NCBI GenBank assembly: GCA_021801605.1
Contig: JAJYXU010000152.1
Coordinates: forward strand, 1 to 45,732
From: Bacteroidota bacterium
Lineage (GTDB): Bacteria; Bacteroidota; Ignavibacteria; Ignavibacteriales; Melioribacteraceae
Direction of reading: 5' to 3'
Length of the DNA stretch: 45,732 nt
Position 1 is the stretch's first letter; every line of letters begins with the position of its first letter. Under the pieces are notes generated by a model. The model searched no databases, had not been told where the DNA came from, and saw nothing but the letters and a program-made list of their open reading frames with translations. Shown here in pieces: positions 1 through 8,682 of the stretch. The position numbers and the translations under genes are program-made.

Positions 1-1266
1 TTAGGAAAAGCACCGATCAACCCGGCAGGTGGTTCCGGTCAGATTGAAGGAACCGGAGATGCGAATGATATTTATGGTGGAACTGATCCTAATGATAATA
101 GCGGTACGTTAAAATATGTAAGAATAGAATATCCTGGTGTTGCATTTGCAAAAGATAATGAAATTAACGGATTAACATTTGGCGGAGTTGGTGCCGGAAC
201 TACGATTGATTACATCCAGGTTTATTACTCAGGTGACGATTCATACGAATGGTTTGGCGGTACAGTAAATTGTAAACACTTAATTGCTTATGCAGGAACC
301 GATGACGATTTCGATACAGATTTTGGTTTCCAGGGTAAGTTGCAATTCTTGTTAGGTGTAAGAGATCCTTTAGTTGCAGATCAAGCCGGTACATCAAACG
401 GATTCGAAAGTGATAACGATGGAACAGGTTCCTTGAACACACCAAGAACATCACCAACATGGTGGAATGTAACATTGATAGGACCGAAAGCAACACCAAC
501 TACTGCAATAGATGCAAAATATACTTATGGAATGCATTTAAGAAGATCATCACAGAACAAGATTACAAACACATTAATAGTAGGGTGGCCTAAAACAGCT
601 TTATATATTGATGGTTCACAGACAAATAAAGATTTGAAAGACGGATATATGTGGTTTACTAATGGAATAGTAGCCGGTGCAGCAAAAACAGTTGATACAA
701 AAGATGGAGTAGCTGGATTTGATTATAATAATTGGTTCACAATCAATAACAACAGATACTTTGATACAAATGGCAAGGCGCAATTGAACAACCCATTTGC
801 TCTTCCAAATCCTAATGCATTGCCACAAGTAAGTTCGCCAGCATTAATTGGTGGTGCAACACCTCCAAGCGATGGATTTTTTGATGTTACAGCAACATAT
901 GTTGGTGCATTTGGCACACAAGATTGGACAGCCGGCTGGTCAACAATTCATATGACATCAGTTATTACATCTGTCAAAGAAGAGAGAACAGAAACAGTAC
1001 CAACAAATTTTGAACTCTCTCAAAATTATCCGAATCCTTTCAATCCAACAACAACAATCAGATTCTCTTTGCCTCAGTCAGGTAATGTGAAATTAGTCGT
1101 TTTTAATTTGCTCGGACAGATTGTTGCCAACCTGGTAGATGGATACAAAGAAGCAGGTACTTATAATATAAATTGGAATGCTTCTAAACTTTCAAGCGGC
1201 ATTTATATCTACAGAATTGAATCAAACTCATTCAGTGTTACAAAGAAAATGACACTTTTAAAGTAA
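1..1266 (+). CDS. Secreted protein with type IX secretion C-terminal sorting domain (5' end outside window)
   Basis: Frame 1 is open from the first base, so the gene starts upstream; about 421 residues are visible. The last ~85 residues (from about 1003) form a type A T9SS sorting domain: the NYPNPFNPTT motif, a short beta-rich stretch with LLGQ, then SGIYIYRI and a KKMTLLK end. In the family this domain directs export across the outer membrane and is cleaved or anchored at the surface. The body is Gly/Asp/Asn rich with repeated aromatic strands (for example SYEWFGGTVN), consistent with an extracellular beta-rich domain, but I do not recognise its function. It lies just upstream of the phosphate operon but is separated from it by a GC-rich hairpin and a putative Pho operator, so it is probably a separate transcription unit. 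Confidence 0.85.
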   Translation, partial: LGKAPINPAGGSGQIEGTGDANDIYGGTDPNDNSGTLKYVRIEYPGVAFAKDNEINGLTFGGVGAGTTIDYIQVYYSGDDSYEWFGGTVNCKHLIAYAGTDDDFDTDFGFQGKLQFLLGVRDPLVADQAGTSNGFESDNDGTGSLNTPRTSPTWWNVTLIGPKATPTTAIDAKYTYGMHLRRSSQNKITNTLIVGWPKTALYIDGSQTNKDLKDGYMWFTNGIVAGAAKTVDTKDGVAGFDYNNWFTINNNRYFDTNGKAQLNNPFALPNPNALPQVSSPALIGGATPPSDGFFDVTATYVGAFGTQDWTAGWSTIHMTSVITSVKEERTETVPTNFELSQNYPNPFNPTTTIRFSLPQSGNVKLVVFNLLGQIVANLVDGYKEAGTYNINWNASKLSSGIYIYRIESNSFSVTKKMTLLK

Positions 1267-1291
1267 AATCTCTCTCTCTCTCCCAGTTCCA

Positions 1292-1321
1292 GGGGCGTCT
1301 CGTTCTCCAAGCGGGCGCCCC
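1292..1321 (+). terminator. Possible GC-rich terminator hairpin
   Basis: GGGGCG (1292-1297) pairs with CGCCCC (1316-1321), and wobble pairs can extend the stem by about three positions. It lies 25 bp after the stop of the sorting-domain protein. No good T-run follows, so this may be a weak or factor-dependent terminator. Confidence 0.3.
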
Positions 1322-1360
1322 AATATTTAGTTTATCTCATCTCAGTTTATCTCTCTTTTC

Positions 1361-1414
1361 TTAACAATTTCTTAACATTGGCTTAACACTGAGTTAACAT
1401 TGAATCCATAATAT
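1361..1414 (+). promoter_or_regulatory. Putative Pho box: four TTAACA repeats at 11-bp spacing, with a -10-like element
   Basis: TTAACA occurs at 1361, 1372, 1383 and 1394, exactly 11 bp apart, i.e. one helical turn each. Direct TTAACA-type repeats at about 11 bp are the known binding pattern of PhoP/PhoB response regulators (Bacillus TT(A/C)ACA boxes; E. coli Pho boxes are also 11-bp units). A TAATAT hexamer at 1409-1414 sits about 10 bp after the last box, where a -10 element is expected in class II Pho promoters. The site is 50-100 bp upstream of the porin-pstS-pstCAB-phoU genes, so phosphate-starvation activation of that operon is inferred. Confidence 0.7.
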
Positions 1415-1462
1415 TGCTAAGTCATTTGGAGATGACATTAAACTTGGAGAGAGGAGAGAAAA

Positions 1463-2512
1463 ATGAAACAAGTGTTTCGCATTATTACTTTGCTCATTTT
1501 TATGGGCAATTTTTTATCTGCACAAAATCAACCTAAATTCAGCGGCTTAATGTATAGCGATTTTTTCTATAACATTGATAATACAACTGCATCCAAAAAA
1601 GACCAAAACGGCTTTCAATTCAGAAGAATTTATTTTACAACTGATTATATAATATCAGATAATTTTGGATCTCGTTTCCGTTTAGAAGCAGACCAAAGCG
1701 CCGGTTCATTAACCTCGGGCGGGAAACTTGGAGTAATGGTTAAAGATGCATATCTAAAATGGAAAGGAATATTCAATGGATCAGATATGATTCTTGGTAT
1801 TGCACCTACTCCCGCATATGATGTATCAGAAGCTGCCTGGGGTTATCGTTCATTGGAGAAAACAATTTTGGATTTAGATGGTATAGTTCCCTCAAGAGAT
1901 TTTGGTGTTGACCTGAAAGGCAAATTAACCGGAGATGGTTCAGTTAATTATTGGTTGAAGATTGCTAACAATAGCGGGAACGCTCCGGAAACAGATAAGT
2001 ATAAAAGATATTCCGCAATGTTTCATTTCAAACTCGCCGAAGGATTACAAGCAACTGTTCATGGAGATTATGCATCCAAGGGTGATAAACTTGATAATTT
2101 TGACCATCAATCAAAATCCAACAATCAATTTGTGGGCTCAGTATTTTTAGGATACAAGCAGAAAGAAAATTTTTCACTCGGTCTTGAAGCTTTTACAAGA
2201 AGTATTCAAAACAACTTTGCAAAATCTGCAACAACAGCTCTTCAAAGTCAGAATAGTTTTGGTGTGTCTTTATGGGGATGGGCGTCATTATCCGAAGATT
2301 TCAAAATTGTTGGGAGATTTGATAGTTACGATCCAAACACGGATGCTGATAACGATGGGAACACATTCTTAATGGCAGGTCTCGATTATCGTCCAGCTAA
2401 GAACGTTAGTGTAATACCAAACTTCCAATATGTAAGCTACCAGGCAAAAGATGCACAAGGAAATTCCACAAAGGATTTAGTTGCAAGAATAACATTTGCA
2501 TATTCATTTTAA
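1463..2512 (+). CDS. OprP/OprO-family phosphate-selective porin
   Basis: A 349-residue outer-membrane protein with a Sec signal peptide (residues 1-20, ending LSAQ) followed by amphipathic beta strands with alternating aromatic residues and a C-terminal phenylalanine (FAYSF), as in porins. The opening KFSGLMYSDF and FQFRRIYFTTDY strands fit the phosphate-selective porin O/P family. It is preceded by a purine-rich ribosome site (gagaggaga) and by the putative Pho box, and is followed 21 bp later by pstS. The position implies that it admits phosphate across the outer membrane. Anion selectivity is inferred from family and context. Confidence 0.8.
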   Translation: MKQVFRIITLLIFMGNFLSAQNQPKFSGLMYSDFFYNIDNTTASKKDQNGFQFRRIYFTTDYIISDNFGSRFRLEADQSAGSLTSGGKLGVMVKDAYLKWKGIFNGSDMILGIAPTPAYDVSEAAWGYRSLEKTILDLDGIVPSRDFGVDLKGKLTGDGSVNYWLKIANNSGNAPETDKYKRYSAMFHFKLAEGLQATVHGDYASKGDKLDNFDHQSKSNNQFVGSVFLGYKQKENFSLGLEAFTRSIQNNFAKSATTALQSQNSFGVSLWGWASLSEDFKIVGRFDSYDPNTDADNDGNTFLMAGLDYRPAKNVSVIPNFQYVSYQAKDAQGNSTKDLVARITFAYSF

Positions 2513-2533
2513 TTAAATTAATAGGAGACAAAA

Positions 2534-3577
2534 ATGAAAATCAGAACAATAATCGCAGCAATATTTTTAGCGCTTTCGGTTTCTTCGATTGCTAACGCAC
2601 AGTTACAATTAAACGGTGCTGGCGCAACATTTCCAGCGGTAATTTATTCAAAGTGGTTTGATGAATACAAAAACATGACCGGTGTACAATTTAACTATCA
2701 AGCAATTGGTAGCGGCGGTGGAATTAAACAAATCACAGAAGGAACCGTTGATTTTGGCGCCACAGATGGTCCAATGAATGATAAACAATTGAATGAAGCT
2801 AAGTCAAAACAAAAGACTGATATTCTTCATATTCCAACCGTTATGGGTGCTGTAGTTGTTGCATACAACGTACCCGGTGTATCAGGGTTGAACCTTGATG
2901 GGACTACACTTGCAGATATCTTTTTAGGCAAAATTCTTAAATGGAATGATGCCGCTATTAAAAAATTAAATCCAAAATTGAATCTTCCAAACGCAACAAT
3001 CGTAGTTGCTCACCGTTCCGATGGCAGCGGTACATCTTTCATCTTTACGGATTATTTAAGCAAAGTCAGCAAAGAATGGGAAACCAAAGTTGGTAAAGGC
3101 ACTTCCGTAAACTGGCCCGTTGGATTAGGCGGAAAAGGAAATGATGGCGTTGCGGGATTGGTTAAACAAACCGAAGGGGCAATTGGATATGTTGAATTAG
3201 CATACGCAGTCCAAAACAAAATTGCTTATGCCAATATGAAAAATAAAGCGGGAAAATTTGTTGAAGCTACTTTTGAATCTGTAAGTGCTGCAGCAGAAGG
3301 CGCCGCTAAAAATATGCCCGCAGATCTCCGCGTTTCAATTACAGATCCAGACGGTAAAAACTCTTATCCAATCTCCGGATTTACCTGGCTGCTTATTTAT
3401 CAGAATATGAAAGATGAAGCAAAAGCCAGAGCTCTTGTGAAATTCCTGAAATGGGCTATGGGTAAAGGGCAATCATTTGCTACCGAACTTTATTATGCGC
3501 CACTTCCCAAAGCAGTAGCTAAGATGTGCGAAAAGAACATTGCTACAATAACTGCAAATGGAAAAAAAATTAAATAG
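2534..3577 (+). CDS. pstS: Periplasmic phosphate-binding protein PstS
   Basis: A 347-residue substrate-binding protein of the high-affinity phosphate ABC importer. Signal peptide at residues 1-22 (ends ANAQ). Family landmarks include NGAGATFPAVIYSKWF at the mature N-terminus, GSGGGIKQI and VDFGATDGPM, and the phosphate-cradle loop HRSDGSGTSFIFTDYL. No lipobox cysteine is present, so it should be a soluble periplasmic protein. A clear aggag site precedes the ATG. It stands between the porin and pstC in the usual pst order. Confidence 0.95.
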   Translation: MKIRTIIAAIFLALSVSSIANAQLQLNGAGATFPAVIYSKWFDEYKNMTGVQFNYQAIGSGGGIKQITEGTVDFGATDGPMNDKQLNEAKSKQKTDILHIPTVMGAVVVAYNVPGVSGLNLDGTTLADIFLGKILKWNDAAIKKLNPKLNLPNATIVVAHRSDGSGTSFIFTDYLSKVSKEWETKVGKGTSVNWPVGLGGKGNDGVAGLVKQTEGAIGYVELAYAVQNKIAYANMKNKAGKFVEATFESVSAAAEGAAKNMPADLRVSITDPDGKNSYPISGFTWLLIYQNMKDEAKARALVKFLKWAMGKGQSFATELYYAPLPKAVAKMCEKNIATITANGKKIK

Positions 3578-3592
3578 TAAACCGGCCTAACT

Positions 3593-4558
3593 GTGAGTAG
3601 TGTAAAAAAGAAATTTGAAAATAATATACTAAAGAAAATATTTTCTTCTCATAATCTTGGTGATCTGATATTCGAAAGACTGACATTGCTGTTTGCGGTG
3701 TCAGTCTTTCTGCTTGTTCTACTGATGGGTTATGAGATGTATCTGGGTTCTAAATTATCTATAGATAAATTTGGCTGGAGTTTTTTAGTCAATTCAACAT
3801 GGGACCCTGTTCAAGAAATATATGGCGCGTTGCCAATCATTTATGGTACAGTTGTTTCTTCATTGCTAGCGTTGATTATTGCTCTGCCGCTCAGTATCGG
3901 AGTAGCAATATATTTGGCGGAAGTAGCACCACCCTGGTTGGAAAAACCTCTTTCATTTCTGGTCGAATTATTAGCAGGTATCCCTAGTGTAATTTATGGT
4001 TTGTGGGGAATATTCGTTTTGGTACCGTGGATTCGTACTGATGTTGAACCTTACCTGTCAGATAAATTAGGTTTCTTGCCATTCTTCAGAGGTGCGCCTT
4101 ATGGATTTGGAATGTTAGCCGCCGTATTAATTCTTTCGATTATGGTTCTACCTATTATTTCATCCATCTCACGCGATGTGCTAAAATCTGTTCCTCACTC
4201 ACAACGTGAAGCAGCATTAGCACTCGGTGCAACAAAATGGCAATCAACAATTATTGTTTTGAAAGATGCAAAGTCAGGTATTCTTGGTGCAACAATGTTA
4301 GGATTGGGACGAGCTATTGGCGAGACAATGGCAGTAACAATGGTAATTGGAAACAGAGCATTAATTTCTCCTTCACTCTTTGATCCATCTTACACAATGG
4401 CAAGTGTAATTGCTAATGAGTTTACCGAAGCAACTTCCGAGATGTACTTGAGCGCATTGATTCAATTAGCATTAGTTTTATTTGTGATAACAATAATTAT
4501 TAATGCGTTCGCGCATCTATTGGTTTGGAGTATGAGTAGAAAATGGAAAACAGCTTAA
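3593..4558 (+). CDS. pstC: Phosphate ABC transporter permease PstC
   Basis: A 321-residue inner-membrane permease with a GTG start 15 bp after pstS. It has a cytoplasmic N-terminus, one long first membrane helix (about 30-50) and the binding-protein-dependent permease domain with about five further helices. The coupling-helix (EAA) region reads SQREAALALGATKWQST, followed by the PstC signature [19 protein letters not shown]. It pairs with PstA to form the channel across the inner membrane. Its 3' end overlaps pstA, indicating translational coupling. Confidence 0.95.
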   Translation: MSSVKKKFENNILKKIFSSHNLGDLIFERLTLLFAVSVFLLVLLMGYEMYLGSKLSIDKFGWSFLVNSTWDPVQEIYGALPIIYGTVVSSLLALIIALPLSIGVAIYLAEVAPPWLEKPLSFLVELLAGIPSVIYGLWGIFVLVPWIRTDVEPYLSDKLGFLPFFRGAPYGFGMLAAVLILSIMVLPIISSISRDVLKSVPHSQREAALALGATKWQSTIIVLKDAKSGILGATMLGLGRAIGETMAVTMVIGNRALISPSLFDPSYTMASVIANEFTEATSEMYLSALIQLALVLFVITIIINAFAHLLVWSMSRKWKTA

Positions 4559-5409
4559 TGAATTCAAAATATTTTTACTATAAAAGAAAACTAACAAGTT
4601 CAATTATGATGTTGTTAACATTTGTCGCTGCGTTAGCTGCTATCATACCGTTGGTTTTCATTTTCTATTACACGATTTCCAAAGGAGTTACTTATCTAAA
4701 TCTTGATTTCTTTATTGCAATGCCAAAACCTGTTGGAGAACCGGGCGGAGGTATGGCAAACGCAATTGTTGGGACACTTATTCTAATTGGAATAGGCGGC
4801 GCCATCGGAATTCCGGTTGGAGTTATGACGGGAACGTATCTATCGGAATTTGGAAACAATAAGTTTGTTTTTTTGGTGAGATTTTTGACGGATGTCTTAA
4901 GTGGTATCCCTTCAATTGTAGTAGGAGTTGTTGCATACACGATGGTTGTTTTACCAATGAAACATTTTTCTGCTTTAGCAGGCGGAATTGCATTAGGAAT
5001 TCTAATGATTCCGACAATCACAAGAACCACGGAAGAGATGATAAAACTTGTCCCTCATTCGTTGCGCGAAGCCGGATTAGCTTTAGGAATCCCTAAATGG
5101 AAAACAACACTCGCAATAATTTTGCGTACAGCATGGAAGGGAATTGCAACAGGCGTATTATTGGGTCTATCAAGAGCCGCAGGAGAGACAGCACCATTAT
5201 TATTTACTGCACTTGGTAATCGTTTCTGGTCAACTAATATTGGTCAGCCAATCGCTTCTCTTACAGTGTACATATATGATTATGCAAAATCTCCGTTCGA
5301 GGATTGGAATCAGCAAGCATGGACTGCTGCACTGGTGCTGATACTTTTAATTTCGGTACTCAGCTTAGTATTCAGAATTATAACTCGATCAAAATATAAA
5401 ACGAATTAG
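4543..5409 (+). CDS. pstA: Phosphate ABC transporter permease PstA
   Basis: A 288-residue permease, second half of the phosphate channel. It shows a GTLILIGIGGAIGIPVGVM helix, LSGIPSIVVGVVAYTMVVL, the EAA loop SLREAGLALGIPKWKTT and the PstA-type LSRAAGETAPLLFTALGN. The annotated ATG overlaps pstC by 16 bp. A second in-frame ATG at 4558 forms a TAATG stop-start overlap with pstC and has GGAAA upstream, so it may be the true start (283 residues). Followed 15 bp later by pstB. Confidence 0.93.
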   Translation: MENSLMNSKYFYYKRKLTSSIMMLLTFVAALAAIIPLVFIFYYTISKGVTYLNLDFFIAMPKPVGEPGGGMANAIVGTLILIGIGGAIGIPVGVMTGTYLSEFGNNKFVFLVRFLTDVLSGIPSIVVGVVAYTMVVLPMKHFSALAGGIALGILMIPTITRTTEEMIKLVPHSLREAGLALGIPKWKTTLAIILRTAWKGIATGVLLGLSRAAGETAPLLFTALGNRFWSTNIGQPIASLTVYIYDYAKSPFEDWNQQAWTAALVLILLISVLSLVFRIITRSKYKTN

Positions 5410-5424
5410 GTACGTTGAAAGATT

Positions 5425-6174
5425 ATGGAAATAAAATTATCTGTTAAAAATTTAGATGCTTATTACGGTAAGAACAAAGTTCTCAATAATATTTCTCTGA
5501 ATATTCCAAAAAATAAGGTTGTGGCTATTATCGGTCCTTCCGGCTGTGGTAAATCAACATTTATCAGAACTCTGAATCGAATGCATGAAGTAGTTGGCGG
5601 AACAATAAAAGGAGAAATTCTACTAGACGGAGAAGATTTAGCCAAAACTGATCCGGTATTATTACGCAAGAGAATTGGAATGGTTTTTCAAAAACCAAAT
5701 CCATTTCCGACAATGTCCATCTTTAACAATGTTGCAGCCGGTTTGAGATTAAATGGAGTGCGAAATAAAAAGAAATTGACTCCCATTGTTGAAAAGTGTT
5801 TAAAACAAGCGGCGCTTTGGGATGAAGTAAAAAATAATTTGGATGATTCCGGTGCAAACATTTCCGGAGGTCAGCAGCAAAGACTTTGTATCGCTCGTAC
5901 ATTGGCAGTAGATCCTGAAGTTATCTTGATGGATGAACCTGCGAGTGCGCTCGATCCGATCTCTACAACAAAAATAGAAGACTTGATCTTTGAGTTGAAA
6001 AAAGATTATACGATTGTAATTGTAACTCACAACATGCAGCAAGCCGCACGTGTAAGCGACTACACTGCATTTTTCTATATGGGTGAGCTAATTGAATTTT
6101 CCGATACAAAAAAAATGTTTACATCACCCGAGAAACAACAAACCGAAGATTATATCCGGGGTCGGTTCGGATAA
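5425..6174 (+). CDS. pstB: Phosphate ABC transporter ATPase PstB (canonical copy)
   Basis: A 249-residue ATPase with every nucleotide-binding motif intact: Walker [10 protein letters not shown] (about 36-44), Q-loop [11 protein letters not shown], signature ISGGQQQRL, Walker [14 protein letters not shown] and switch His in [13 protein letters not shown]. It energises the PstCA channel as a homodimer. Its completeness matters because the two later pstB paralogues each lack different parts of this set. It is in operon with pstA upstream and phoU 16 bp downstream. Confidence 0.96.
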   Translation: MEIKLSVKNLDAYYGKNKVLNNISLNIPKNKVVAIIGPSGCGKSTFIRTLNRMHEVVGGTIKGEILLDGEDLAKTDPVLLRKRIGMVFQKPNPFPTMSIFNNVAAGLRLNGVRNKKKLTPIVEKCLKQAALWDEVKNNLDDSGANISGGQQQRLCIARTLAVDPEVILMDEPASALDPISTTKIEDLIFELKKDYTIVIVTHNMQQAARVSDYTAFFYMGELIEFSDTKKMFTSPEKQQTEDYIRGRFG

Positions 6175-6190
6175 TAAAAAGGAAAATTTT

Positions 6191-6892
6191 ATGAAAGAAC
6201 ATTTTCAAGAAGAAATAGAAGAATTAAAAAATAATCTTGTTAAAATGGCATCTCTTGTTGATGAACAAGTTGATAAAGTTATTACTGCTCTGGAAACCGG
6301 CAACATCGAATTATGCAAAGGAGTTAAATCGAAAGATCTGGAAATAGATGCTTATGATAATTTGATTACAACTCAGTGTGAAAATGTTCTCGCGTTATTC
6401 CAGCCGGTTGCAGTTGATTTAAGATTAGTAATGTCGGTGATAATGATCAACAACAATTTAGAACGCTGCGGAGATATTGCGGTAAATATTTCTCAAAGAG
6501 TTAAAAAAGCCGGTAGCGAACGTTCTCTGGTTGTTGAGTCTCAAATTATTGATATGGCGCGTACTGCTCAATCTATGCTTAAAGATGCGATTGATTCATT
6601 TATTAAAAATGATACAGAGCTTGCAAGTAAAGTTATTTCAAGCGATGAAAAGGTTGATAATCTGAATAAACAAATATTCAATTTTCTTGTTTCAAAAATG
6701 CAGTCGAACCAGGAATTAATTGAAGCTTGTACTCATCTTGTTGTGATGTCTCGTCACATTGAACGAATGGCAGATCACGCAACAAACATTGCCGAGAACT
6801 TAGTCTTTTACGTTGAAGCAAAAATAATTGCGCATAAAAAAAAACTTGAAAGATATAAAGATACTAATGATGGAAAAGATAAAATTGTTTAG
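6191..6892 (+). CDS. phoU: Phosphate signalling/transport regulator PhoU (copy 1)
   Basis: A 233-residue, all-helical PhoU protein made of two PhoU repeats. Metal-binding helices are visible as NNLERCGDIAVNIS and SRHIERMADHATNIAENLVF (E/DxxxD pattern). I place the start at the ATG at 6191, which has an AAAAGGAAAA ribosome site; an upstream in-frame start at 6092 would lie inside pstB and adds unrelated residues. PhoU links Pst transport to the sensor kinase and restrains the Pho response when phosphate is ample. No phoR/phoB genes are in the window. A close paralogue lies at 9473. Confidence 0.93.
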   Translation: MKEHFQEEIEELKNNLVKMASLVDEQVDKVITALETGNIELCKGVKSKDLEIDAYDNLITTQCENVLALFQPVAVDLRLVMSVIMINNNLERCGDIAVNISQRVKKAGSERSLVVESQIIDMARTAQSMLKDAIDSFIKNDTELASKVISSDEKVDNLNKQIFNFLVSKMQSNQELIEACTHLVVMSRHIERMADHATNIAENLVFYVEAKIIAHKKKLERYKDTNDGKDKIV

Positions 6893-6950
6893 TGTACAAT
6901 CACATGATATTCTTGGCGAATTATTTTTAAGTGACCTCTGAAAAATTAAG

Positions 6951-7037
6951 AATAGCACACTGATGGCGCAGATTAAACGGATTCACACAGATTTAATCAG
7001 CGAAAATCTGCCAAATCCGCGTCATCCGCGTGCTATT
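6951..7037. repeat. Palindromic intergenic repeat (AATAGCAC...GTGCTATT)
   Basis: The ends AATAGCACAC and GCGTGCTATT form an imperfect terminal inverted repeat (9 of 10 positions). The interior carries alternating CAGATTAA.CGGATT and AATCTG..AAATCCGCGTCATCCGCG blocks that can fold back. It lies in the 6893-7182 gene-free stretch next to the broken pstC/pstA copy. Nothing else recognisable occurs in that gap. Similar ATCTGCG-type blocks appear at 43681. Confidence 0.6.
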
Positions 7038-7182
7038 AAAAAAGTTGCCATTCTATGATAGATAATCCTATTTTTCAAAAGTCCCTTTTAACTAAATAGT
7101 AAACTTCTGTTACTTCAAGATTAATCACTTTACTGCAATTTTCTAAGAGAACAAACTTCCAGGGGCAACATATCCTATATAA

Positions 7183-7317
7183 TCATTTAAAGCTTCTAAA
7201 TCCGGAATCATTGCAAGTATAATTCTTGGGATGGGACGTGCCATTGGCGAAACGATGGCAGTTATTATGGTTGCAGGAAATTCGGTGAATATACCACATT
7301 CTCCGCAACACCATTAG
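7183..7317 (+). pseudogene. Remnant of a second pstC (C-terminal fragment)
   Basis: This frame reads [30 protein letters not shown], the conserved C-terminal PstC signature (compare [19 protein letters not shown] in the intact copy), then runs out of homology and stops at 7315. An in-frame stop lies just upstream at 7180. Everything N-terminal of this signature and roughly the last 80 residues of PstC are missing. The reading frame switches to PstA homology at about 7280-7300, so a deletion joined the two genes. No start or ribosome site is visible. Confidence 0.8.
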
Positions 7318-7910
7318 GAATTTTCACATCGGTTTATCTTTCCGAATATACTAAAGAAACAAAAGCAACAAGAATAATTCGATTTGGAACAGATTGTCTT
7401 GCCGGAATTCCATCGATCATTTTTGGTTTATTCGGTTATATATTTTTTGTGGTTACACTTGAATTTGGATGGTCTATTCTTTCCGGCGGATTGACATTAG
7501 CGGTTATGATTTTGCCGACTATAATCCGTACATCGGAAGAAGCAATTAGAGCAGTACCAAAATCTTATCGTGAAGTCAGCTTCTCTCTGGGTGCCACAAG
7601 CTGGCAGACAGTCAAAAAAGTAATTTTGCCAAATGCGCTTCCGGGCATTGTAACCGGCGTTATGCTTAGCATTGGTCGTGCGATAGGAGAGACTGCCGCA
7701 GTGATATTTACCGCCGGATCTTCATTACGGATTCCAAGTTCAATTTTCGATTCGACACGTACAATGGCGGTTCATTTTTATATTTTAGCACGTGAAGGAA
7801 TTTCAGCAGAGAATGCTTACAGTACCGCCGCTACACTTATAATTGCTGTACTGATGGTTAATCTTTCAGCTTACTGGCTGATGCACCGTTTTATCGCAAA
7901 GAGAAGTTAA
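7290..7910 (+). pseudogene. 5'-truncated second pstA
   Basis: From about 7302 the frame reads [35 protein letters not shown], the EAA loop SYREVSFSLGATSWQTVKK and GRAIGETAAVIFTAGS, all PstA features. The first 60-70 residues of PstA, including the first membrane helix, are absent; they were lost in the deletion that fused this gene to the pstC remnant. A GTG at 7449 opens a 153-residue ORF, but it starts inside a membrane helix with no evident ribosome site. The 3' end is intact and lies 16 bp before pstB2. Probably a pseudogene, although a truncated product cannot be excluded. Confidence 0.75.
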
Positions 7911-7926
7911 ATTTATTGGTCAATTG

Positions 7927-8682
7927 ATGAAGATAAAATTTCACATAAAAGATATGGACTTATTTTTCAATGCAGAAAAAGTTTTAAAACGGGTTAATTT
8001 TGAAATACATGCCAATAAGATTTTGGGAATCATTGGACCATCGGGTTCCGGTAAAACTACCTTCTTAAGAGCACTAAATCGTATGAACGATTTGGAAGAT
8101 GGGACACGAATCGAAGGGAAAATTTTATTGGATGAAGAAGACATTTACAAACCGGATTATGATGTTGTTGCATTACGGAAAAAAGTCGGAATGGTCTTTG
8201 CAATGCCCGTTCCGTTACCAATGAGTATTTATGAAAATGTTGTTTATGGCGTGCGTCTATCAGGTGTTAACGATTCAAAGCGATTGGATGAATTGGTGGA
8301 AAAAAGTTTAACCGATTCATACCTTTGGGACGAAGTCAAAGACCGTTTAAGAACCTCAGGGATGAGACTTTCTGGCGGGCAGCAGCAACGGCTCTGTCTT
8401 GCGCGGGTGCTTGCAATGGAACCAGATGTGATTCTTCTTGACGAACCTTGTTCCGGATTGGATCCAATTTCAACTGCTAAGATAGAAGATGCACTTACAG
8501 TTCTGAAAAAAAATTATACAATTATTTTAGTAACCAACAATACTAAACAGGCAGCAAGAGTAGCGGATAATACAGCATTCTTCTTGATGGGTGAGTTGAT
8601 TGAAATAGGTTCAACAGAACAAATTTTTACTACTCCTAACAGAACCGAAACAAGTGATTACATTACAGGAAGGTTCGGCTGA
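7927..8682 (+). CDS. PstB paralogue 2: signature intact, Q-loop and switch His lost
   Basis: A 251-residue PstB-family ATPase. Walker A GPSGSGKT (37-44), signature LSGGQQQRL (148 on) and Walker [14 protein letters not shown] (Glu about 173) are intact. The Q-loop reads [11 protein letters not shown] instead of [11 protein letters not shown] (Gln to Ala at about 92), and the H-loop reads [13 protein letters not shown] instead of [13 protein letters not shown] (switch His to Asn at about 204). Both changes affect the ATP site built on this subunit's own Walker motifs, while its signature could still serve a partner. I chose the ATG at 7927 over the TTG at 7924. It overlaps pstB3 (TGATG), implying coupled synthesis in equal amounts. 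See the paired entry at 8682. Confidence 0.88.
   Translation: MKIKFHIKDMDLFFNAEKVLKRVNFEIHANKILGIIGPSGSGKTTFLRALNRMNDLEDGTRIEGKILLDEEDIYKPDYDVVALRKKVGMVFAMPVPLPMSIYENVVYGVRLSGVNDSKRLDELVEKSLTDSYLWDEVKDRLRTSGMRLSGGQQQRLCLARVLAMEPDVILLDEPCSGLDPISTAKIEDALTVLKKNYTIILVTNNTKQAARVADNTAFFLMGELIEIGSTEQIFTTPNRTETSDYITGRFG

Noticed and set aside
4692-5030. 112-codon minus-strand ORF opposite pstA
   Set aside because: Shadow frame of a well-supported membrane protein gene; no start signal.
6092-6190. Upstream start of the first phoU inside pstB
   Set aside because: The extra residues do not match PhoU, and the ATG at 6191 has its own ribosome site.
7449-7910. Intact 153-residue short permease
   Set aside because: The GTG start falls inside a membrane helix and PstA homology continues upstream in the same frame, so it is a truncated pstA.
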